Source of the DNA: Pseudomonadota bacterium
GTDB lineage: Bacteria; Myxococcota_A; Polyangia; Polyangiales; Polyangiaceae
Assembly (NCBI GenBank): GCA_023460875.1
Contig: JAEWOQ010000001.1
Location: 1-12,540 of the forward strand
Direction: 5' to 3'
Length of the DNA stretch: 12,540 nucleotides
Part shown: positions 1-5,679 of the stretch, piece after piece
Position numbering within the stretch: the stretch's first letter is position 1
How the letters are laid out: every line of letters starts with the position of its first letter
The notes under the pieces: generated by a model
What the model saw: only the letters and a program-made list of their open reading frames with translations
The model's database searches: none
Told to the model about the DNA's origin: nothing
Translations under genes and position numbers: made by a program

Positions 1-597
1 GGGGGGGGCGGGGGGGGGGGGGGGCGCCACGGGGGTGCGGACGAGGTGAGGGACGTGACGTTCGAGCTCCGCCACGAACGCCGCGCGCAGGGCTGCCTCC
101 CGAATGGGGCTCCCGAGCAGCCGCTGATCCACGAGGAGCGCAATGGCGAGCACCAGGAGCGCCGCGGCGGCGCCCACGGAGAGGGTCAGCGTGGCGGTCG
201 CGCTCGGGGTGAGGTGAGGCACCACCGCGGCGGCTACCAGGCTGGAGATGGCCGCGGCCGCGACGGAGCTCACATGAAGGATGAGCCGCTGGCGTCTGAG
301 CTCCAGGGGGTGGGCCGCGGTGCCCAGGGAGAAGCGAGTCAGGGTCAGCTTGTCGTGCGGGAGACTGGACCAGTCGAGCTCGAGGTAGAGCTGGTCGCCC
401 TCGGCGCGCGCCTGACGCACCGCGCTCCAGGGCACTGTGAGCTGGACGCCGCTCGCGAGGGCTCCCGGCGCGTACCCTTCACTGAACGCTCCTACACCCA
501 AGAACCCGAGCAAGAGCCCATGAGGAGTGCAGTCGAGCTCCACGACGCCGATGGCGTTGCTCCTCGCGCTCGCGGATGCGATGGCCCGGATCCTCAT
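1..597 (-). CDS. Unrecognised two-helix membrane protein, 3' end cut by the window edge
   Basis: An open frame of 199 codons starts at the ATG at 595-597 and runs off the left edge without a stop. An in-frame TAG at 613-615 lies just upstream, which makes this ATG the natural start. Residues 1-105 form a soluble, mixed hydrophobic/polar region. Residues about 108-128 and 134-156 are Ala/Leu/Val-rich and look like two membrane helices with a short proline-containing turn. A charged cytoplasmic-type stretch follows (about 157-187), then a Pro/Ala tail at residues 191-199 where the DNA is almost pure G on the plus strand. The regular mix of hydrophobic and charged residues and the paired helices support real coding in this frame over the opposite-strand frame. 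I do not recognise the family; a PH-like or YcxB-like membrane-anchored domain is only a guess. It is divergent from amtB across 363 bp. Frame confidence is good; function is unknown. Confidence 0.65.
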   Translation of the reverse strand, partial: MRIRAIASASARSNAIGVVELDCTPHGLLLGFLGVGAFSEGYAPGALASGVQLTVPWSAVRQARAEGDQLYLELDWSSLPHDKLTLTRFSLGTAAHPLELRRQRLILHVSSVAAAAISSLVAAAVVPHLTPSATATLTLSVGAAAALLVLAIALLVDQRLLGSPIREAALRAAFVAELERHVPHLVRTPVAPPPPPAPP

Positions 598-726
598 TGG
601 GGGTGGCGCATCCTAGCTAGACTGGTCCTGGTGGCGAATCGTGGGCCGACGTGCTCGGGGGAGGGACAGGACTGGCGAGGGCGCGTGGGGCGGAAAGTCG
701 AGTAAGTTCGAGGCTTTGTTCGGGCC

Positions 727-790
727 ACGGGCCGTGAGTGTTTCTGGCGCGAAACACGCGTGAACGGTCCGCGAGGGGAGAACGGCCCGT
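727..790. repeat. Nested inverted repeats upstream of amtB
   Basis: The outer arms ACGGGCCGT (727-735) and ACGGCCCGT (782-790) are perfect reverse complements 46 nt apart. Between them the arms GTGTTTC (738-744) and GAAACAC (751-757) are perfect reverse complements around a 6-nt centre, TGGCGC. The inner dyad sits on the -24 part of the putative sigma-54 promoter, so a protein bound there would compete with, or mark, the promoter. It could equally fold in RNA if transcription starts further upstream. Confidence 0.5.
745..760 (+). promoter_or_regulatory. Candidate sigma-54 promoter of amtB
   Basis: The sequence TGGCGCGAAACACGCG follows the sigma-54 layout TGGCACG-N4-TTGCW, with the invariant GG (746-747) and GC (758-759) separated by 10 nt. 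It differs from consensus in the A of the -24 box and in the TT of the -12 box. It predicts a start near 771 and a leader of about 190 nt before amtB. Sigma-54 control of ammonium transporters through NtrC is well known in proteobacteria; its use here is inferred. Confidence 0.4.
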
Positions 791-943
791 AAATTCCGCT
801 CTTTCCTCACAAAACGAGGGCCGCCCGCGACGTTCATCGAGGCGTCCACAGGTCGAAACGCGTGGGAAACAGCCCACCACGTATCCAATCGGCACACCTG
901 GATGGACCGGATGGAGGCCCGATGGGCTGCCCGGCCAGCGCAT

Positions 944-949
944 AAGGAG
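944..949 (+). promoter_or_regulatory. Ribosome-binding site that decides the amtB start
   Basis: AAGGAG lies 11 nt before the ATG at 961. An in-frame GTG at 949 overlaps this Shine-Dalgarno sequence and would leave no ribosome-binding site of its own, so ATG 961 is preferred. That start also places a clean signal peptide at the N-terminus. Confidence 0.8.
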
Positions 950-960
950 TGCTTGGAACC

Positions 961-2337
961 ATGAAGAAACTCGCTGCACTGACCCTCGCCGGCCTTAGCC
1001 TGCTGGCTCCGGCGCTCGCCCTGGCCGAGGAAGCTGCCGAGGCGGCCGAAGGCGTCTCACCGGAAATGTTCACGGTGAACAACGTGTGGATGATGATCTG
1101 CACCGCCTTGGTCTTCATCATGCACATGGGCTTCGCGACCCTGGAGTCCGGGCTCACCCGCGCCAAGAACACCGTCAACGTCCTCTTCAAGAACGTCTTC
1201 GTCATCTGCGTCGGTCTGCTGACGTACTACGCGATCGGCTTCAACCTGATGTACCCGGGCGACTTCAGCGTGGGGGAGTTCTTCGGCTTCGCGGGCTTCG
1301 GGATCCCGCTGCCGGAGGGGGGCGAGACCTCCGCCTACAACGAGGGCTACACCTACTGGACGGATTTCATCTTCCAGGGAATGTTCGCCGCCACCGCGGC
1401 GACCATCGTGTCGGGGGCGGTCGCCGAGCGCATCAGGCTCACGAGCTTCATGGTGTTCGCGACCCTGTTCGTGACGTTCGTGTACCCCATCGCGGGGTCG
1501 TGGAAGTGGGGCGAGGGCTGGCTGGACGCGATGGGCTTCTATGACTTCGCGGGCTCGACCTTGGTGCACTCGGTCGGCGGCTGGGGCGCGCTCATCGGCG
1601 CCGCCATGCTCGGACCGCGCCTCGGCAAATACTCCAAGGACGGCAAGATGACCCCAATCCCTGGGAGCAACATGCCCCTGGCCACCATCGGCGCCCTGGT
1701 CCTCTGGCTCGGTTGGTTCGGCTTCAACGGCGGCTCGGTGCTGAGCGCCGCCGCGGGGGACACCTCCCGCGTGCTCGTCACGACGTCCTTGGCCGCCGCC
1801 GCCGGCGGGGTCGGCGCGATGTTCGCCTACAGCTTCGTGAGCCGGAAGCCGGATCTCTCGATGGCCCTCAACGGCGTCTTGGCGGGCCTCGTCGGGATCA
1901 CCGCGGGCGCCGACGTCATCTCGCCCAACGCCGCCATCGTGGTGGGCTTCATCGCCGGTGGGATCGTCGTGGGCTCGGTCATCCTGATGGACAAGATCAG
2001 GGTCGACGATCCCGTGGGCGCGATCTCCGTGCACCTGAGCTGCGGCATCTGGGGCACGCTCGCGGTGGGCATCTTCGCCGAAGAGGCCTCCTTGGGGGTG
2101 CAGGCGCTCGGCGTGGCGGCCTACGCCGTCTACACGGTCATCTGCGCCTCCGCGCTCTTCGGGATCATCAAGGCGACGATGGGCCTGCGCGTGACCCTGG
2201 AGGAGGAGATCGAGGGGCTCGACTATGGCGAGCACGAGATGCACGCCTACGACATGGGCGGCGCCAGCACCTCGAGCGTGCTCGGCGCGCCAGCGAGGTC
2301 TCCTGCGGCGGTCGCGAACCTCGAGCCCGCCGAGTGA
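961..2337 (+). CDS. amtB: Ammonium transporter AmtB (Amt/Mep/Rh family)
   Basis: The 458-residue inner-membrane channel conducts ammonium for assimilation. Residues 1-22 are a typical signal peptide (MKK, a Leu/Ala core, then Ala-Leu-Ala), as is known for some Amt proteins. The remainder is a chain of about 11 hydrophobic helices. Family marks are visible: the ESGL segment at 62-65, the FQGMFAATAATIVSGAVAER segment near 138-157, DFAGSTLVH with pore histidine H203, GWFGFNGGS at 251-259, and the second pore histidine H358 in SVHLSCGIWG. A cytoplasmic tail from about 405 carries the conserved EEEIEGLDYGEHEMHAYDM pattern that contacts PII proteins, then about 25 variable residues. Length is normal for the family. 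No glnK lies directly downstream; the window's PII gene is 6.4 kb away on the same strand, with its own promoter region. A strong terminator follows, so amtB appears monocistronic. Confidence 0.97.
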   Translation: MKKLAALTLAGLSLLAPALALAEEAAEAAEGVSPEMFTVNNVWMMICTALVFIMHMGFATLESGLTRAKNTVNVLFKNVFVICVGLLTYYAIGFNLMYPGDFSVGEFFGFAGFGIPLPEGGETSAYNEGYTYWTDFIFQGMFAATAATIVSGAVAERIRLTSFMVFATLFVTFVYPIAGSWKWGEGWLDAMGFYDFAGSTLVHSVGGWGALIGAAMLGPRLGKYSKDGKMTPIPGSNMPLATIGALVLWLGWFGFNGGSVLSAAAGDTSRVLVTTSLAAAAGGVGAMFAYSFVSRKPDLSMALNGVLAGLVGITAGADVISPNAAIVVGFIAGGIVVGSVILMDKIRVDDPVGAISVHLSCGIWGTLAVGIFAEEASLGVQALGVAAYAVYTVICASALFGIIKATMGLRVTLEEEIEGLDYGEHEMHAYDMGGASTSSVLGAPARSPAAVANLEPAE

Positions 2338-2362
2338 GCGTCACCCCACATCACAGAGCACC

Positions 2363-2395
2363 CACCTGTCCCCGTCTGAGCCACGGGGGCAGGTG
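2363..2395 (+). repeat. Hairpin downstream of amtB
   Basis: The arms at 2363-2375 and 2383-2395 pair over 13 positions (one G-U) around a 7-nt loop. No T-run follows. The hairpin lies just ahead of the main terminator and may stabilise the 3' end of the amtB mRNA. Confidence 0.6.
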
Positions 2396-2401
2396 ATGCG
2401 G

Positions 2402-2441
2402 AGCGCCCCAGGACCCTGAACACCTGGGGCGCTTTTTTTTT
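2402..2441 (+). terminator. Intrinsic terminator of amtB
   Basis: A perfect 11-bp GC-rich stem pairs AGCGCCCCAGG (2402-2412) with CCTGGGGCGCT (2423-2433) around a 10-nt loop, followed by a run of nine T (2433-2441). This is a textbook Rho-independent terminator on the plus strand. Read on the minus strand the T-run is missing, so it should not stop ruvB transcription efficiently. Confidence 0.95.
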
Positions 2442-2467
2442 CGAGCGCGCGGGTTTCACCCAGGAGA

Positions 2468-3529
2468 TCAGAAGAGGGAGCCCTGGGGATCCTTGCGGCT
2501 CCCCTCGCGGCGCTCCTGCGTGGCGCCGAGGTGCTCGTAGGCCTTCTTCGTCGCGATGCGCCCCCGAGGTGTCCGGCCCAGATAGCCTTGCTGGAGCAGG
2601 TACGGCTCGTACACGTCTTCGATGGTGTCCCGCGGCTCCGCGAGCGCCGCCGCCAGGGTCTCCACGCCGACGGGCCCGCCGTCGTAGTGCTCGATGAGCA
2701 CGCCGAGCAGGCGGCGATCCATCGTGTCGAGGCCCGCGTCGTCGACGTCGAGGCGCGTGCAGGTCAGCTCGACGATCGCTCTATCGATCTTACCACTGCC
2801 GTGGACGTCGGCGAAGTCGCGCGCCCGGCGGATCAGGCGATTGGCGACCCGCGGCGTGCCCCTGGAGCGCAGCGCGAGGGCGTAGGCGCCGCCCTCGTCG
2901 CAGGGGGTGCCGAGCAGCTCGGCGCTGCGACGGATGATGCGGGCGAGATCCTCGGGCGGATAGAAATCGAGGCGCAGCGTGACGCCGAAGCGCTCTTGGA
3001 GGGGCTTCGTGAGGAGGCCGGTCCGGGTGGTCGCGCCCACCAGGGTGAAGGGCTTGAGGTCCAAGGGGATGCTCTCGGCGTAGGCACCTTCGCCCATCAT
3101 CACGTCGATGCGGAAGTCCTCGATGGCGGGGTAAAGGGCCTCCTCCACGGGCGCGCTCAGGCGATGAATCTCGTCGATGAACAGAACGTCGTTCTTCTGC
3201 AGGCGGGTGAGGAGCCCCGTCAGCATGCCCTTGTGCTCGATCGCTGGACCGCTCGACAGGTGCAGGTTCACTCCCATCTCGTGCGCGAGGATGTAAGCCA
3301 GGGTCGTCTTGCCGAGGCCGGGAGGACCGCACAGCAAGATGTGGTCGAGGGGCTCGCCGCGCTTGAGGGCGGCCCGCACGAAGACGTGGAGGTTCTCCTT
3401 GTGCTTCGTCTGCCCGACGAAATCAGCGAGGGAGTCGGGACGAAAGATCCGATCGAAGCGTCCGTCTTCCTCACGGCCCTCTGCGTCGACGAAGCGCTCG
3501 GAGGGCGGCGGGGAGCTCTGCTTGGCCAT
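2468..3529 (-). CDS. ruvB: Holliday junction branch-migration ATPase RuvB
   Basis: The 353-residue AAA+ motor drives branch migration of Holliday junctions with RuvA and hands them to the RuvC resolvase. Visible motifs are Walker A GPPGLGKT (68-75), Walker B LFIDEIHR (116-123), sensor 1 GATTRTG (165-171), the arginine finger in LQERFG (R180), sensor 2 in RGTPRVANRL (223-232), and the C-terminal winged-helix segment EDVYEPYLLQQGYLGRTPRGR near 304-324. The length is slightly above the usual 330-345 because of a charged N-terminal lead of about 20 residues and a polar tail after residue 335. The ATG has an AAGG ribosome-binding site 10 nt upstream on the coding strand. It is the last gene of the minus-strand unit, 46 nt after the histidine kinase. 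ruvA and ruvC are not in the window. Confidence 0.98.
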   Translation of the reverse strand: MAKQSSPPPSERFVDAEGREEDGRFDRIFRPDSLADFVGQTKHKENLHVFVRAALKRGEPLDHILLCGPPGLGKTTLAYILAHEMGVNLHLSSGPAIEHKGMLTGLLTRLQKNDVLFIDEIHRLSAPVEEALYPAIEDFRIDVMMGEGAYAESIPLDLKPFTLVGATTRTGLLTKPLQERFGVTLRLDFYPPEDLARIIRRSAELLGTPCDEGGAYALALRSRGTPRVANRLIRRARDFADVHGSGKIDRAIVELTCTRLDVDDAGLDTMDRRLLGVLIEHYDGGPVGVETLAAALAEPRDTIEDVYEPYLLQQGYLGRTPRGRIATKKAYEHLGATQERREGSRKDPQGSLF

Positions 3530-3575
3530 GGCGCCGCAACCTTACAGCACTTTGGTGCGCTCGGGGCTGGAGACC

Positions 3576-5054
3576 CTATCCCTCCCGGGTCAGCGGCTCA
3601 CGAGCCCCCCAGAAGCGGGGCGGGATCCCCGACGGCGAACCGCCGTCGTCGATGGGCAGGGAGATGGCGAAGCTCGCACCTTCGCCCAGGGTGCTCTCCA
3701 CCCGCACCGTCCCCCCGTGCATCTGCACCAGGCGCCGGGTGATCGCGAGGCCCAAGCCGGTCCCGCTGCGCTGGGCGGTGGGGCCCCCGGTCTGCTGGTA
3801 CTCATGGAAGATGCGCTCGAGGGCTTCGGCGGGGATCCCCGGGCCCGTGTCGGAGACGACGACGAGCACGTCCTCGGCGTCCTGGGAGACGGTGACCCGG
3901 ACGGAGCCGTCCCTGGTGAACTTGACCGCGTTGCCGACGACGTTGCTCAGGATCTGACGCACGCGCCGGGCGTCCACGTGCGCCAGCGCCGGCGCTTGGG
4001 GGACCTCGAGCAGGATGGCCAGGTTCTTCTGCTCCGCGGTGACGCGGGCCTCCGCGACCACGTCCCGGGCGATGCCGGCGACGTCCGCCAGCTCGCGGCT
4101 GAGGCGCAGCTCGCCCGACTCGATAGCGCTGAGGGCGAGGATGTCGTCGATCAGCGAGCGCAGGTGCTCGCCGCTCGTGCGCACGATGGTCAGGTTCTCG
4201 CGGGCCTCCTCCGAGAGCGGGCCGTCCACCTCCGCCAGGAGCACGTCCGCGAAGCCGAGGATCGCGTTGAGGGGCGTGCGCAGCTCATGGCTGAGGGCGG
4301 CGAGGAAATCGCTGCGATCGCGGTCGAAGGCGGTCGCCCCCGACAGATCCTGCCGGTAGGCCCGCTCCGCCGCCTTGAAGCGCTCGAGCAAGACGTTGAA
4401 GGAGGCGGTGAGCTGCCCCACCTGGTCGATGGTGCGCACGGGGATTGGCTCCCCCTCGGGAGCGCGCTCGTCCTTGGCCATCTCCACGATCCGTGTGCGC
4501 ACGAACATGACGTCCCCGTGCACGTCTCGCGCGAGCGCCCAAGCCACGAAGGCGGCGGCGGCGATCAGGAGGGCGGCGAAGGTGGCCACGGACGTAGCGA
4601 GGGAGCTCGAGGCGAAGGGGACCTCCGGGGTGCCGATGAGGGCGACGGCGAGCTGCTCGCCCCCCGCGAAGGGCGCCGCCGAGAAGTGGGTGAGGCCCAG
4701 CTCCGTCTGCAGGGTGCCGGTGGTCTCGTCGACGAAGCGCCGCGCCAGAGCCGCGTCGACGGCGGCCAGCGAGCTCTCGAGGACCGCGGCCGTCTCCACG
4801 TCCAAGACGAGGAACTCGGCCCCGGCGCGCCGCGCGCTCTGCTGGATGAAGGGGCCGTGGTGCTCGCTCGTGATCGCGTCCAGGCGTGCGGCGCAGGTGA
4901 CGGCCAAGAGCTCGCTGCGGAGCTGGGCCGCGTCCTCCCGTTGGACGCGCAGCTCATGCACCCCCAGGGCGGCCACCGCGGCTGCGACCGCGACGCCGAG
5001 CAGCACGACGACCAGCGGCGCGACGATCTGGAAGGGGACGGCCTGGCGCGCCAC
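3576..5054 (-). CDS. Membrane sensor histidine kinase, orphan
   Basis: The 492-residue protein looks like a complete class I sensor kinase. Membrane helix 1 is at about 8-31, an extracytoplasmic sensor region of unrecognised fold at about 35-148, and membrane helix 2 at about 151-175. A HAMP-like linker follows (about 176-230). The HisKA dimerisation box SHELRTPLN carries the phospho-acceptor H256. The HATPase region has the N box NVVGNAVKFT (371-380), G1 box DTGPGIP (402-408), F box IFHEYQQ (415-421) and G2 box GTGLGL (431-436). All catalytic motifs look intact. The start is a GTG at 5052-5054, one nucleotide after the stop of the acetyltransferase gene, which suggests translational coupling. 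No response regulator lies in the window, so its partner must be elsewhere. The ligand cannot be told from sequence. Confidence 0.95.
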   Translation of the reverse strand: MARQAVPFQIVAPLVVVLLGVAVAAAVAALGVHELRVQREDAAQLRSELLAVTCAARLDAITSEHHGPFIQQSARRAGAEFLVLDVETAAVLESSLAAVDAALARRFVDETTGTLQTELGLTHFSAAPFAGGEQLAVALIGTPEVPFASSSLATSVATFAALLIAAAAFVAWALARDVHGDVMFVRTRIVEMAKDERAPEGEPIPVRTIDQVGQLTASFNVLLERFKAAERAYRQDLSGATAFDRDRSDFLAALSHELRTPLNAILGFADVLLAEVDGPLSEEARENLTIVRTSGEHLRSLIDDILALSAIESGELRLSRELADVAGIARDVVAEARVTAEQKNLAILLEVPQAPALAHVDARRVRQILSNVVGNAVKFTRDGSVRVTVSQDAEDVLVVVSDTGPGIPAEALERIFHEYQQTGGPTAQRSGTGLGLAITRRLVQMHGGTVRVESTLGEGASFAISLPIDDGGSPSGIPPRFWGAREPLTREG

Positions 5055-5055
5055 G

Positions 5056-5679
5056 TCAGCTCGACACGTCGTCGGTGGACAGGCGCGCGAACAGCGCGTG
5101 GTCCAGCCAGCGAGAGGCGACGAACTCCGCCTGGCGCGCCACGCCCTCGAAGCGGAACCCCAGCCGCTGGATCACCCGGAGGCTCGGGTAGTTGTCCGTA
5201 GCAGCAGCGCAGCGGATGCGATGTACGTTCATGCGGGCGAAGGCGAAGCGCACGGCCTCCGCCGCCGCCTCGGCCATCAGGCCCCGGCCGGTCGCGTCCC
5301 GCCGCAGCCAGTAGCCCAGCTCACAGCTCCGGTGCAGGTGTACGCAGGCGTCGAGCCCCACGACCCCCAAGAGGGCGCGCGTTGTCTTGTCGCGCACCGC
5401 GAGGCGCACGGCCCGCCCGTTGTCCCAGTCCTTCTCGCAGGCGTCCGCGTAGCGGTCGCTCGCCTCGGGCGTGTTGTTGAAGGGGACCCACGGCAACCAG
5501 CGCTCCAGGTGCCAGCGTGACTCCTCGATGACGTCCCAGAGCTCGGGGCTGTCGGGGCGCTCGACGGGGACGAGCACCGTGCGGGTGGTCTCGAGGGGGC
5601 GGCGGCGCACGGACAGGCGTGAGGGGATCGTCAGCGAAGTCGTCGCGCGCGGGCCGGACGCCAGCGGAGAGGGGCTCAT
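5056..5679 (-). CDS. GNAT acetyltransferase, RimJ/RimL-like
   Basis: The 207-residue protein belongs to the GCN5-related N-acetyltransferase superfamily, closest in style to RimJ/RimL enzymes that acetylate protein N-termini or small amines with acetyl-CoA. Residues 1-30 are basic and probably disordered. The fold then runs through the WHLERWLPWVPFNN segment (56-69) and the beta strand LLGVVGLD (103-110). The acetyl-CoA loop is around ELGYWLRRDATGRGLMAEAA (120-139), and TDNYPSLRVIQRLGF (161-175) has the usual Asn/Ser pattern of motif B. I chose the ATG at 5677-5679 because it overlaps the TGA of the upstream kinase gene as ATGA and has a G-rich AGGGGG site upstream. A GTG at 5700 is also possible (214 residues). 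The substrate is unknown; a regulatory role on a neighbouring protein is speculation. Confidence 0.9.
   Translation of the reverse strand: MSPSPLASGPRATTSLTIPSRLSVRRRPLETTRTVLVPVERPDSPELWDVIEESRWHLERWLPWVPFNNTPEASDRYADACEKDWDNGRAVRLAVRDKTTRALLGVVGLDACVHLHRSCELGYWLRRDATGRGLMAEAAAEAVRFAFARMNVHRIRCAAATDNYPSLRVIQRLGFRFEGVARQAEFVASRWLDHALFARLSTDDVSS

Larger units (their letters stand above)
598..960. other. Divergent intergenic region between the left membrane protein and amtB
   Basis: This 363-bp gap should hold promoters for both flanking genes. From left to right I see an 8-bp palindrome CTAGCTAG at 613-620, a 9-bp inverted repeat (727-735 with 782-790), a nested 7-bp inverted repeat (738-744 with 751-757) overlapping a sigma-54-like element, a short dyad GTGGG/CCCAC at 862-877, and three GATGG direct repeats at 901, 910 and 921 just before the amtB ribosome-binding site. 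Small open frames here on both strands have no recognisable domains and look like GC-rich chance frames. Confidence 0.6.

Noticed and set aside
46..705. 219-codon plus-strand frame at the left end
   Set aside because: Its product is mostly Arg, Gly, Glu and His, while the opposite strand encodes a protein with two credible membrane helices from a well-placed ATG.
827..880. Glutamine riboswitch (glnA RNA) in the amtB leader
   Set aside because: CGTTCATC and a later CGAAACGCG recall the motif, but the space between them is far too short for the stems of that riboswitch and the other conserved segments are missing. The GGACGGAATCGAAGG stretch in the glnB leader also lacks the partner segments.
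949..960. GTG start four codons before the amtB ATG
   Set aside because: The GTG overlaps the only good Shine-Dalgarno sequence, which is correctly placed for the ATG at 961.
3309..5201. 630-codon plus-strand frame across the histidine kinase
   Set aside because: It is the GC-driven mirror of the kinase gene, low in complexity and without domains.
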